From contig JALMLS010000516.1 in the NCBI GenBank assembly GCA_038496445.1, positions 372,001-436,000 of the forward strand: a DNA stretch of 64,000 nucleotides, written 5' to 3'. This DNA comes from Trichosphaerium sp. ATCC 40318 (taxonomy: Eukaryota; Discosea; Flabellinia; Trichosidae). Below are positions 23,092 to 34,654 of this stretch, one piece after another. Positions within the stretch are counted from its first letter, which is position 1. Every line of letters begins with the position of its first letter. The position numbers and the translations under genes were made by a program. The notes beneath the pieces were generated by a model. That model had not been told where the DNA came from. It was given only the letters and a program-made list of their open reading frames with translations, and did not search any database.

Positions 23092-24321
23092 AAAGCTTCT
23101 TTTATCCCTATTTCAAAATTGTTAGCTGTTAAAGTGCCGAATTTCATGTCAAGATTATCGTACTGGTCTGTTCTTCCTCTGATAATTCTTTATTGGGGTA
23201 CTTGACAGCGACATGTACAATCAAGTCTCCGTATTTGCGCGCACCCATGATGGGCATACCCTTGCCTTTCACTACAACTACGGACTCTACAAGTCGGTTT
23301 GTTAACATTGTGTATTTTGTTCATGAAGGAGGTGTACCTGGTTGCGCAATATCGTCATGTTCTACAGTCACCAGTTTGTCGTCGAGATGTCTTATATTTT
23401 TCCGAAATCCAGTGAGTGCTTCTATCAACGTTATCTGCATGTTGATGTGGAGATCGTCGCCTGTCCGTTTAAAGGATTGATGTCGTCTGCTGGACACTTC
23501 AATTACAATATCTCCAGCTGTGTATCCAGGAATTTGATCGCTCTCACCATGCATACGCTAATTTGTAGTGAGAACTACGACTTGGCTCTCTTTTCTGTGC
23601 ACAGTTGTACGTACAATCTCGTGGTTGTCCGGGACTCCAGGTGGCATATCCACTTTGAAGTTGTGCTGTACCTTACGTACGCCGTTGTAACATGATTCGC
23701 AAGGCTCGTATCGTGCAACTTGTGCCTAATGGTTGGAGGTGAGGAACACTTGTCTAGACACCTGAGGAGCGTACAGAGTAAGTGTAGCCCGTGTATATCT
23801 GCTCTAGTGTGGCGTGCAATTGCAAATACTTATCACGTGTATATCCACGTGCTACATTATAGATTAAACGTGCTCTCTTGTCAAGTGACAAAAGGAAAAC
23901 TATGGCAATGTGCTACTGTTCAATCAGGAAATAAAAGCGTACTTCCAGTGTGACGCGGTTGTCTTTGATTTGTTCCGCCGCTTTGTACTGCAGTTATAAC
24001 GTAGTACGTCCCAGCCCCTGCGAGAGCCAACAAGATAAACGTGTAAACAAAAAATTCAACAACATCTAAACCTGTTACACTTTGAATGCTGTGGTGTTGT
24101 GCTACGTACCTATCTATGGCGTATTAGATGCGAAATGTAACAAATAAAGAGTTACGTACAATTTTAATGCCATTATTTGGTAGCGATCTACGACCTTGCT
24201 GCCTAACGCGTTGTACGCTCGCTTCTCCTGACGTGGCACTTTTTGTACGTGTGGGCACATTACTACGTTTACGTGATAGTTCAACGCTCTTAGAGCCTTT
24301 CAGAGAGGTGTCAGCGCTCAT
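23092..24321 (-). CDS. Membrane-anchored ERdj3/DNAJB11-like protein without a J domain
   Basis: C-terminal exons match the substrate-binding part of ERdj3: DKYLQLHATLEQIYTG, EPCESCYNGV (one CxxC pair), KVDMPPGVPDNHEI, PGYTAGDIVIEVSSRRH, TGDDLHINMQITLIEALTGF, IRHLDDKLVTVEHDDI, KGKGMPIMGARKYGDLIVHV and LSEEEQTRIKEAFKA at the stop (23092). ERdj3 is an ER-lumen HSP70 co-chaperone. Upstream, instead of a J domain, lies a basic tail (MSADTSLKGSKSVELSRKRS) and one membrane segment (VEFFVYTFILLALAGAGTYYV). A 70-base intron with matching phase (ending GAGAG) could join the two parts. The alternative is two genes: a small tail-anchored protein (23924-24321) and a J-less chaperone fragment. No HPD motif is found on this strand. 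Confidence 0.55.
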
Positions 24322-24436
24322 CGCAGTTGGTAGAGTCAAATAATCTTGATTAATGTGCAGCTGGCGTTTGGCACCCAAAACTGCTCACTTTTCGCCAAAG
24401 TATTTACAATTACTCTCGCTACATACACATACCGAC

Positions 24437-25816
24437 ATGTCTTACAGTAACTCACAGGTACAGTACATTATTTAATAAGCGCTCAAAAAGTGTTGGTGCA
24501 CGGTATGAATCTATTGCGATTGAAAACCCACGATTACCGTGGTTTGCACGCAATGGGCTGATCTGTGATTTTCCCTTTCCGTTGTGGTAATTCGCCGCTA
24601 GTAGCCGTTTTTACACGCTACGCTACTTCAGTTGATTCAAATCGCGTGTGTTAGCTTCCATTAACGCCATTTTAGCAAAGAGTAAATCCAAATGACCTGG
24701 ACCGCCTTCTGGCCGATCCACAGAGCCAACGCAAATCAATGTTCAAAGGCAAGAAAGGAAAGCGGGCGCAGGGCGTATTTGGTACGTAATATATGACAGA
24801 CTTGTTAATTACTTGGCGCGCATCGCAACCATGCATCATACCAACCGAAATTTTTTTTATTGGCTGTTGCCGTTGTTTACTTACACAATCACAAAGAGGG
24901 CTCCGCATTGAACGCAGTATTGGGTGACCTGGGTGGTGTATCCAACGATTGGGCAAGCAAGGACATGGACAGTTTGCGTGCTGTGCGTCTGACAACTAAA
25001 TAAATAGTTGCCCCCAGTGTTGACGTTATTGTTATAGGAGCGTCACTTCAAGTTGGAAGGAAACCCTCTAGCCAACATCAACGATAGCGTATCAGTTAAG
25101 CTTCACGTATTTGATGCACAAAACAGGCGTAGATTGATCGAGGACAGACACTTTCAGGTCTCAATCGGCGGCCCTGAAGGACAATTGAGACCAAATTTGC
25201 AAAAGAATGAGTCGGACAACACGTATACTATCACATTTACGCCAAGGAGGGTACGTACCTAGCTTTGTTGGCAATACAATGCTTATATAAATGAACAAAT
25301 GCTCATCTTTATTTCTAAGGCTGGTGTATATCCATGTACAGTGATGGTCCGAGGAGAGAAACATTTCGAGTTTAACTTCATTTCATGTCCACGTGCGCAT
25401 TGACAGTTTTCAAATTGTTGAAATCCAAAAAAATTTACAGTTGTCTAATTATCTCTCTTTAGTACCTGTCGCTGAGTACTGCACGCTCCACCCAGAACGC
25501 ATTATCCGTGCTGGACAAAAAACTCAAATCACTATTGTGGCTAAAGACAGCAGTGGCACACAGATCAGAAAAGGAGGACATGACTTCAAATTTTCTGTAC
25601 GGCTTAAAACCAAAAACTACAATCATCTATTTTTATGTGACATTTGTTGTGTAGGCTGAAGGATACGGACAACTACACAACGCCACGTTCATCGATAAGA
25701 ATGATGGCACGTGTATTTTAGAGTTTGCAGCATCAGAGGCAGGTGCATACACCATCTTCGTCACGCTCAACGGAAAACCTGTTCGCGACAGTCCACTCAA
25801 AATTAATGTATCTTAA
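24437..25816 (+). CDS. Filamin-type Ig-repeat protein
   Basis: Start MSYSNSQ (ATG 24437), a basic segment (DRLLADPQSQRKSMFKGKKG), a linker (VLGDLGGVSNDWASKDMDSL), then two filamin/ABP280-like repeats. Repeat 1 has VSVKLHVFDAQNRRRL, YTITFTPRR and AGVYPCTVMVRGEKH; repeat 2 has CTLHPERIIRAGQKTQITIV, YGQLHNATFIDKNDGT, FAASEAGAYTIFVTLNGKPV and DSPLKINVS at the end. AGxYxxxVxxxGxxIxxSP is the filamin signature. Such repeats bind partners or crosslink actin, but no calponin-homology actin-binding domain is visible, so this is a short filamin-repeat protein rather than a full filamin. It starts 115 bases from the ERdj3-like gene on the opposite strand. Confidence 0.82.
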
Positions 25817-25917
25817 ACTTGGTATATATCCCTCCTTTTCTGTATGCCTGTCTGAGTGTGTTCCCCGTGTAACCGCTGATGGTTTTTCTGTACATTAAAA
25901 AAAATTGAAAATCAAAA

Positions 25918-28684
25918 ATGATTGTGCATCCGAAAAGTCAAATACAAGTCGCAGGCTATTTTTAATCTCCTCTGGTACAGATTCGTATGATTTAACACGC
26001 GACACTAGAGCACATTTCGCCTTGAAACGCCATTATGAGCTCTTGGACGTCAAATGCAAGCGATAAAATGGTTGGCTTTGGTAAATGGGTACCACAAAGC
26101 CTGTTTATGGTCAACAGTTCGATCTGATAGCGTATTAGGCCGCTAGCTCGATTCGTACGCAAATTGTAAATAACTTTACACCAAAAAGCCCTCGTGTTCA
26201 GTTTTTGACGCACTGGCAAGTTGTGGACGCGTATTGGAAGAAAGGCACGCTGTTTAAAGCATTGCACGTTTTATTTATAAACTGCTACAGGCAAAGTTGA
26301 GATAAACCACCTTAACGCTATGGCAAAGCTGCTAGCTGGTGAAGGCGATGAATACGTGCGTTATTAAATAATGATTTGACCTAAAACGCATGGACAGGAC
26401 GAGGAAGGATTAGCAGGTCCCGTATTGGAGGTTTTTCTTAGTTTGGACGTGCCAAGCACGCTAGTTGGGATTGCACTAAAAAATGTACCGGTTCTCGCCA
26501 CGTGTTTGTTTTTTTGCTAAATGTCTTGCTACCGTACAGTCCCCACCAGGTACACAAGCATTCATCATGGAAATGATGGCGAACGTTTTGGATATGATGG
26601 GTTGTGAAATGATAGCAAACATCACCATGTACAAGGTACACTAAAAATACACCAACAGCGACAAAATAGACAACTAACTGTTTTTCTTGCCGTTCAGGCG
26701 CTTCAAGCACTACTCTCTATAGGGGTGTCAACACCAATAGCTTGCTTCAGTTTAATAAGCGCTATCACTCGAGCCTTGGAGCAAGTACCACAAACCCACG
26801 CTATATTTTATACTGAAAAGAATGTATGTTCCCTGCATTTACCCCAACAAAAGTGTACTCACTCTTTGGTAACTGTAGCCACCAACATTTGCAATTCTTG
26901 ATGCCATCTTGGAGATCTGGAAGGATCCAAAGCACACCAACGCAGCTAGAGTCCACTTACTTAAACGTACGATCCGGTCTTACAAACATTGTTGACTGGT
27001 GCCACCCTTTAACATATTGTGTTGTCTTAGTTTTTACGGCGCTATCAGAAGGTAGCGACTACCTCGATGACATGCTCATCAAGCAACCAACACTGATAAA
27101 ATTATTGGTACGTCACAGTATTGCATTCACCCTTCCTTTTATTGACTTTCGGTGTTGTCATTCTAATTTTTATGGCAATTATAACAGGTGGATGACATTT
27201 GCACGGGTTGGTTCAGTGTACCATCAGCGTGGGACGCCCACATTTTTCAAAAGACAGACTTTATTAAAGCGGTACAAGTTGCAGCACATTTATCCATGCA
27301 CACCAAATATGTACGTTTGAAGTAAGAAATGAGTAATGTTCTTGCTTACACAAGCAAACAGACTTCTTTGAGTAAACGCTTGCCGGAAATGGTGGTGGAC
27401 AGATTTCTCCATGGTATAGTAGCACAAAAACTGGTCCACAAGTGCGTCACCAAACCCTTTTGTTTAAACAGTTGCAATACAAACTTTGTAGCACCTAGGG
27501 ACACCACTCTAGAAACAGTAGCTAAACTCCGTGAAATGCTCGTTTGGACAGCAAAGACTCCGTTGAGACACTCCTTTCTACAGTTCTTAACAGTACGTTT
27601 GATCCCTTCAATGTGATAGATAGTGGTACCACTACACCCGAACTGACTAGTGCCAATAGTCAACTGGAGATGACGGCGTTGGTGCATTCCTCTTATCACA
27701 CATGCTGCCAACACAGACTGCCAAAAGTGCTGCAACAGATGCCTCCATTGCAATTGCATCGTCTATACTTAAACTATACTGTACACTTCTCGATATGAAT
27801 GATGCCAGAGTCATCCAACAGCTTTTCCTTGATGCAATGCCAGACACAGAAATATCACCAGATGATTGTCTATATGCTCATGACACGTACGCGCTATTCC
27901 AGACAACACTCTTTAGCCCAACAGAGCACAATTCTTGATACTCCATGCAATTGATAGCGTGCTCATTATATTGTTGCGTAGGCTATTGGATATTTCAGGC
28001 GCTAGCTTAGATAACAACCCATATACAGAACACGCACAGGCCGCAATTGAAGGACGTTTGACCGCGTACCCTCTCGGTATGCGTTTTTTCTATTGCCCTC
28101 TGGCTCCTTGAAATATTTATTATTTATACACCACGACGAATCTAAATTGACCTTTAAGGTATTGGCGAACAGAAAGAGAAGGATGCAATGGCTGTAGCAC
28201 AGGTGGCGTTTATACCTCAGTTATTAGTTGCGTTAAAAAATATGTTCAACCAACCGCTCGAATACAATTTGTTTGTTACACTCACGTTGCGGAAAGTAGT
28301 GGAGCATCCTATTCCCCGTGTCCTCAAGTACTTTGCCGATGATATTCACAAAGAGGAGACGTTTATGCACATAGTTGATTATGTGCGTGCGCCTTACATG
28401 CGCCTAGTCTCTTGACTAACTCGGTTGCTCGATTTTAGTTGTGCTGTCAAGTAGAACAAGGCATCCATGAGAACGGCTCGCTTGTTGACCGCATAGACGA
28501 ACTCTCCAATCAGCTCAGAAGAGATCCCATACACACCAAGACACGTCACTTTACAGCGCATGATCCACGACGAGCCCGTGCCTTGCGCTTGGTGGAAGGA
28601 TCTATTGTTGTCAAGCAGTTTTGCTTAGAAATGGCGGCAGTGATGTTAGCTAACATGCAAATATGCTCAGATATAGCCTCTTGA
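25918..28684 (+). CDS. FHIP-like protein (FTS-Hook-interacting protein, FAM160 family)
   Basis: FHIP proteins are part of the FTS-Hook-FHIP complex that links endosomes to dynein. The exons give long all-helical sequence. Supporting pieces in family order: QFLTHWQVVDAYWKKGTLF, INHLNAMAKLLAGEGDE, LAGPVLEVFLSLDV, PPGTQAFIMEMMANVLDMMG, ALLEIWKDPKHTNAARVHLL, a central helical stretch (STVLNSTFDPFNVIDSGTTT, ILKLYCTLLDMNDARVIQQL), and LKNMFNQPLEYNLFVTLTLR followed by HPIPRVLKYFADDI. The F-x-x-H-W and L-E-x-x-L patterns and the repeat-like NLFVTLTLRKV are the base for the call. The start (25918) needs an early GTCAAA intron. Stop at 28682-28684. The N-terminal 0.4 kb is uncertain. Confidence 0.6.
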
Positions 28685-28866
28685 TCTTATTTTGCCACAA
28701 AACAAGTCATTGGCTGCTAAAATTGTATATAGGATGATCGAACGATTGGATAAAAGACAGTTGATGATGATAAAGTGATTAATGTAGGAAAAAAAAAAAG
28801 TAATTGTTTATTAAAAACACAAAATGTACATTTCCTTATTCAGCTATCCCTCTTTATGAGACGTAT

Positions 28867-31180
28867 CTACAGTGTAGAGCTGTTTCTGGTAGCTGGCCTT
28901 GTAGATCCTGTTGTGCCAGTGTAATGGCGGGATAGAATTAAAGTAGGAATCATGAGGGGTGTTACAGCAGTGATAGTGAGAGTTAAAACACCTGCTGCCA
29001 CAATGTAGAACTCTTGCAAATACTGCTTGTTTGGAATACCAATTAACAGACTCGCAAACAGTAGAGCTAGGCACACATTAGCAAAACCAGTTACATGGGT
29101 ACTGCGTGTGGGTAGGAACACGTACAAAATACCATGGAGTTGTAAATGGATAGATTCACATATTTCTGATCCACAGATTTAAAGTCTGACGCTACTTTGC
29201 GCACTGTGAAAGCAAGCCAGCCAAAAGCTATCAGTAATGCCATTTTGGTGGCGGCCGAGATGAATCCAAAGTATTTGTTAATGTCACAGACGTCATCAAT
29301 CGTATCGAATCTAGTTATCAAGTCAGCCAACCGACAGCAAAAATAAGCAATGGTACCTTTCAGAGACTTGCTTTGAGAGGGGTACAGGAGGGGCGATGAC
29401 TTGCCACAAGATCAAAAACACCACTTCAACAAGGGTGAAGCCAAGCACAATCTTGGCAAGTAAGCCATCGCGTATTGCAAAGACTTTGAGTGTTTGGTTG
29501 TTGAAGAGAACGGACAAACGCCAAATCTTAACAAGTGGTCCAATGTACGCCTGTGATAAGTGGTCAGTCACCACTCTAGAGAGGCGCAAATTTTATGTAT
29601 AGCACGTACCAACATGAAACCAATGCTAATAACCCAAATCCTGAGTGCACAGGTTGTTGCAGTCGGTTTACCGATCCAAAAGAATATTGACGATACCATC
29701 AATACGAATCCTGCAAGCGACAATACGCTAAACCAGAATCCAGCCTTCTTTTTTATCATCTTGGTTTCGCGAATGATGATAACCAAAATGAGAAGTGTGA
29801 TGATTGTAACTATGACCAATACAGCAATAAAAACTACGATAAAGACGCCAGCACGATCGAACTTTACCCACCGCTAAGGATAAAGATGTTAATAAAGCTG
29901 ACAATGCTAAACCTGTGCATACCTCAATTTTTGCACCTATTACATCACAGTTTTCGCCTTCCCAGCCAATTGAGCACATACAAACAGATGTATTTTCAAT
30001 CGAGCGACACACACCGTTCTCTTGGTTGCAAGATTTCAAGCAGCGCTCCTCATCATTGTCAAAAGTGCCTAGCTGATCAAGTAGAGAAAAGACCTCTCTG
30101 TAGTTCAGCGGGTACGTCCATTTTTCATATTTGCCACTGATTGCGGCCGTACTATTGGACTTGATATCAAACAGCGCAGCTATCACTATTCTACACCAAT
30201 ATAACAGTTAGGACTATGTTGCTGCAACAGCATAAAAAAAAAAAAGAAATAGTAGGTTGTACCGAATATCTATGTCATCTTCAGCGGATTGGCTAGCTGC
30301 AAAAGGCCACTCTGGGTAGAGCCTGGTGGTGTGCGGAAAAGGAAAACCATCCAAATTTTGTGAATTGAATACACTGACACGGCCGTATGCTGGCAAGTAG
30401 TCGGGATTGCTTGCAACGAAGCGCTCCAGCAAGTCCGTACGCACAAAACCAACATCGGCCACACCATCAAGGACGTTCTTGGCTATTAGGTTTTGGTTGT
30501 ACACAAACGTAATATTGAGGGCATCTACATCAACGCCATTATCTAGTAGGTATCCAATTTGCATTTGGTATGCGCCTAGACCATCTGGACTGACGGCGTG
30601 TATAGTTGCTGATTGTAGATGCTCCAAGGTTGTAATGTTGTTCTCCTCCATGGTCATTATCACGCCTCCAAACTGAGTGAGTGCGTGGCCTTGGCGAAGA
30701 TTCACAAGGGTGGCGACACGCGACAACGAGTGCTTGATCTGTGAAAAACAAACGTTTTTTAGCGTCATGGTCAATGTATCTCAAAAAGAATGTGCAGGTA
30801 ACGGCCTTGCGCTAACTTACCTCCATCTGCATGTAGTGGCTTGGGTTCGTAATAACAAAGTCGACAATGCCTTCACCTACTGCATTGTCCAAATCATCCC
30901 AACCAAGCGCCGCAATAGAGAAAGTATGTGCCACTCCAAAAAATTGTGCAGAAACATCTTGCAAATACTCCGCTGTTGCTGCCCATTGCGCTATAGTGTC
31001 GTCTACACCTCTTATAGCTAAGACTCCTAAAAAAGACAAGAATTATGAGCAGGTTTTTACATATTTTACAATGATGCGCATACCTATTGTAAAATGCTGA
31101 GGCGTCGTTTGAAAGCACTGCGATCCAAAAATACACAAACACACCAGCAGCCCCGTAAACAACGCATTACCTCCGTACAT
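28867..31180 (-). CDS. PhnD-EGF-class C seven-helix receptor
   Basis: Signal peptide (MYGGNALFTGLLVCLCIFG; ATG complement 31178-31180), then a substrate-binding domain of the PhnD (phosphate/phosphonate-binding) type: IGVLAIRGVDDTIAQW, VGEGIVDFVITNPSHYMQME, LSRVATLVNLRQGHALTQFG, IHAVSPDGLGAYQMQIGYLL and VADVGFVRTDLLERF. Bacterial sensor kinases carry this domain outside the membrane. Next an EGF-like module (CLKSCNQENGVC then CMCSIGWEGENC). Then seven hydrophobic segments, with CALRIWVISIGFML and GPLVKIWRLSVLF at helix 3, the signature of class C (GABA-B/mGlu-like) receptors. The C-terminal tail is short (HYTGTTGSTRPATRNSSTL). Inferred role: surface receptor for a small anionic ligand, signalling through G proteins. 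Gene has about nine exons. Confidence 0.85.
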
Positions 31181-31636
31181 AGCCCTATACAAAACTGCTG
31201 TGGGCTTCGTTGTTAGAGGTAAATTTAGGATTCGTCACGAATAAAATTGACAACGCGCTGCTTAACTTGTAAATATTATTGTCCAGAGATACGCAGTGGC
31301 GTAAAAGAGGAAGGGCGCACAAACGACCTGCATTTAGACATAGAAATTACAATTTTCAACAAAAACTGGTAGGTAGTGATTGCCCGAAAATTGAGCCTGT
31401 TGGTACATACACTCGAAAGATTTCAAACAAGACGAAAAAAATGTCGTCATTATTTCTGGTAAGGAGAGGCGGTCTCCGTGTCCAAACAAATTATAAATCA
31501 ACGAAACACATTAAACAAAATGTCGTTATTCAGAGTGGTAACGATATTATTTTGTACAGCTGTAGGTACGATAAATGGACGACAACGCAGGTTCGTGCCA
31601 TCGCAACTTCGAAAAATGATTGAACATACAGTTTAC
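31181..31636. other. Gene-free stretch between receptor and S26e
   Basis: 456 bases. Overlapping plus-strand open frames (31279-31623, 31478-31693) lack recognisable features, and the second runs into the S26e 3' exon. It probably holds the receptor promoter and the S26e 3' end. Confidence 0.4.
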
Positions 31637-32152
31637 TTAGCTTCTTGGTCTGTATCTGCGTGGAGGTTCACGGTTTCTACGACCCTGGGATAGTGTGAGT
31701 AGTGTACATAAAAAAAACGATGGCGAATATAAGCGTTTTGGCATGTAGAGCACATAACACCATAATTGCGGACAATTACGTACGTCTCGGGATCTTACGC
31801 GCACAGTACGTGAGTGGCAAGCGCAAGAAACACAGTATTGCATCTTAGCGTACATCTTTGGGATAACGTAGTCTACAAAGGTGTTGGTGTTTGTTGTTTA
31901 TGTGAGGTTGTTGCTAAGGAAAACGTACCAGTTACAACGCTTTGATCAATAATATCCTTCAAGGATGAAGTTTCTACCATGTTACGGACAATGAAGCGCT
32001 TGATGGCTTTATCCTACACAAAATCAGCCGCGTTGGGTTGAAGACTACGCTACCTTTTGAACAACACGGGTGCAGCTATCGCAGCGAACAGTGTTAGTGT
32101 GTCCTCGGCTTCTGCCCTTGTTACGGCCTCGATTTCTTCTTTTAACAGGCAT
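31637..32152 (-). CDS. RPS26: 40S ribosomal protein S26 (eS26)
   Basis: Small-subunit protein at the mRNA exit. Start [18 protein letters not shown] (ATG complement 32150-32152), zinc-binding first pair in [13 protein letters not shown], then [38 protein letters not shown] (second Cys pair), RTVRVRSRD, and after an intron [15 protein letters not shown] at the stop. All four zinc Cys are present. Length about 110 residues as usual for the family. Three introns, donors GTAC/GTGC type. Its start faces the PIG-W start across 220 bases. Confidence 0.95.
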
Positions 32153-32372
32153 TCTAAGTTTTATTAGTGGATTCTGCTTGTAAATTATGTTATAGCCAAC
32201 GCGGTAAGCTTTGTTACAAATAAACGCGACAAATAAAAACAAGAGAAAGCGACATATAACGACTGTCGAGAACTACTCTACGCAGTCCAGCATTAAAATA
32301 GTACGTACCTGAAGTAAAGTTAAATTGGTAAAGCGGATTGGTTTGCAAATTACTTGAGAAAAAAAAGGAAAA
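32153..32372. promoter_or_regulatory. Divergent promoter, S26e / PIG-W
   Basis: 220 bases between opposite start codons. A GTACGTAC-containing spot near 32300 may be splice-site-like sequence from a 5' UTR intron of S26e. No clear motif. Confidence 0.35.
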
Positions 32373-34464
32373 ATGAGTCGTAAGCTCGGTCAAGTAGGGT
32401 CATTGGCTGATTTTCAACGTCAAGTCTTTATTGTTCTTATGCACAAGTAATTACGTTTAGCTGGCCTTATGTTATTCAACGACACGCACAAACTTGAAAA
32501 ACAGAAGTGGGTGTCAGGTACGCGTAAGTAAGCATTAAAAAATGGTAATTGTTTGCAGGTCACAATGGGTGTTCTTTGGAACTGGTACGCTAGCGCTATT
32601 AAACGTTTAAAATTGGCCGTGTTAATAAGTTACACGTAGGTGTTATGTTGTGTATTTACACTTGTTGCAATTCCTGCATTGCTACGTAGGCAAATAATAT
32701 GGTATGTGCGTCTTAACGGTTTTAAGAATTACATGTGACGTCTGATCAATTTAGGCGTTTCAGCGTGTACAAATTGCCTCTGGGCAAGACGTTACTCGAA
32801 ATAGGGTGTATTGCTGTGCCTGCAATGTTGGCTACAACCGAATATTGCTTACCTCTAAGTGTTGTGGTGTGTCTCGTGTCATTTGTTATATGGCTAGGAA
32901 AGTGCGTTTAAACGATAGACACATTTTGTTGAAGCTTTTTGCGTTGTAGGAGAGCTGACGCGGATGCCTTTGGACGTCAAACCCACTTGAATCGCTTGAA
33001 TAAACCTCGAAGGCCATACATAGAGCACAGGCGCAGTATTATAACGATAGGCACTTGCTTTTCAATATTGGCAGTGGATTTTGTTGTTTTCCCTCGCAAG
33101 TATGCCAAGACCGAAAACAGAGGCGTCTCTATCATGGACATGGGGTGCAGTTTAGGCGTCTCAAATACTTGCTTTATTAACAAGTCACGTGTTTAGAGTG
33201 GGCTTGTATGTCTACGGGTCGGCTATGGTGTCGCAAATCGCAAGGGGAAAGCAACCACAGACAATGTGCGCACTTGTCTCTGGTCATCCGTGACACACCT
33301 CTTTATAAGAGTTTAGGGTAAAAGCTTTGCAAGGATCAGCGAAAGGATCCATACCTCTTCTAGTATTTGGCATTGTTAGATTCTTTATGGTGAAACTATC
33401 AAATTACCAGGTAACCCCCTCACAGAATACATTTTTTTTTTTTCGTAACTAGATTCAATTAGGAACACGTTACAGAATACGGCGTGCACTGGAACTTTTT
33501 CTTCACGCTTGCTGTTCTGATAGTCATCGCCTCTGCTATTGCAGTGTATATCCCACCAGGTGGTACTTTATACTGTGGCATGGCTGGTGTGGTGGTAGCG
33601 GTACTGTATCAATGTGCCTTGAGCAACCTGGGATTGGAACACTTTATAGAAAATGACAACCGGTGCGGCAACACTCCATTTAAACTGCGTAGTAGAGCGC
33701 TAAAGAGTGTGCTAGGAGCAACATTATAGCTCAAAACAAAGAAGGGATATTCAGTTTGTTTGGCTACTTGGGATTGTACCTCATAGGTACAGTAAATTTG
33801 CAAGCAGATAAAATCAGTTTTCTCTTCATCGGTTTGCGCTTGAGTTAACCCAGTAAGAAACTGCATTGTTAACTATAAATATAGGGTCAGCTATTGGATC
33901 AGTGGTGTTGCAAGGAGATAAGAAATATAGGCAATGGTGGCAAACGGCAATTGGGTTGAGCATTGCTACTGGTACCGTTCCTCCTACATGTAAAAATATG
34001 ATCTAAAAAGCACGTATACATAGGTGCGTTGATGCTGTCTCGACCAGTTTTACAGCAATTATTTGGCCAACCATCGCGTAAGATGATGAACTTTCCATTT
34101 GTTGTCGATTGTCTCATTGTCAACCTATTTGTAGACGCCGTCAGTTTGTCTATTGGTACGTACTGAGACAAGCCAGCACATTTATCTGATTTAACTCTTA
34201 TGTGCAGATTTGTTCTTCCCTTGCAAATCGAATAACACATGCGTTCAAGTGCTTGGGCAGTCAACAGACACGCTTATTGTTTCCAACCAACTTGTTGTTT
34301 TCCTAGTTGCAAATTTAGTGACAGGCGCAGTCAATGCAAGCATCAACACCCTGGTCGCGAGCTCAGTTACTAGTTACGTGATACTTGGTGTTTATACGTT
34401 GTTCTTATTGGGTTTTCCTTTGATATTGCTGCAAAACAAAAACACAAAGCGGAAGCAACATTAA
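32373..34464 (+). CDS. GPI inositol acyltransferase (PIG-W/GWT1)
   Basis: ER membrane enzyme that acylates the inositol of early GPI-anchor intermediates. Diagnostic segments: RRPYIEHRRSIITIGTCFSI, LAVDFVVFPRKYAKTENRG (the F-P-R-x-x-A-K-T-E motif), GVSIMDMGCSLGVSN, EYGVHWNFFFTLAVLI (the E-Y-G-x-H-W-N-F-F motif), CALMLSRPVLQQLFGQPSRK, MMNFPFVVDCLIVNLFV and at the end SNQLVVFLVANLVTGAVNAS. At least ten hydrophobic segments are seen, as in the family. Proposed start MSRKLG (ATG 32373). The first 350 bases contain two or three short introns whose exact limits are unclear; the rest is firm. Stop at 34462-34464. Confidence 0.9.
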
Positions 34465-34513
34465 ATGGACGCCTTTGTAGCCACTTATTTTTGATGGACA
34501 CAAACAAATTTTG

Positions 34514-34519
34514 CACGTG
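34514..34519. promoter_or_regulatory. CACGTG palindrome upstream of the Sec3 gene
   Basis: Located 136 bases before the start codon, in the 190-base gap after PIG-W. Same hexamer as upstream of the F-box/ARF-like gene. Confidence 0.2.
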
Positions 34520-34654
34520 ATGATCAGCAAACTACGTAAACGTCATTTATTTGTTGTTGAACAATAAGACAACTTTCCTTGTATTACTAATTATTGCCTC
34601 CCGTTTTGACCTTTTGCTAAAATTTATCATTTTACCTGAAAATCGACATAAATA

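Noticed and set aside
31279..31693. Possible small plus-strand gene between receptor and S26e.
   Set aside because: No family features; it is crossed by S26e coding sequence and has no supported splice sites.
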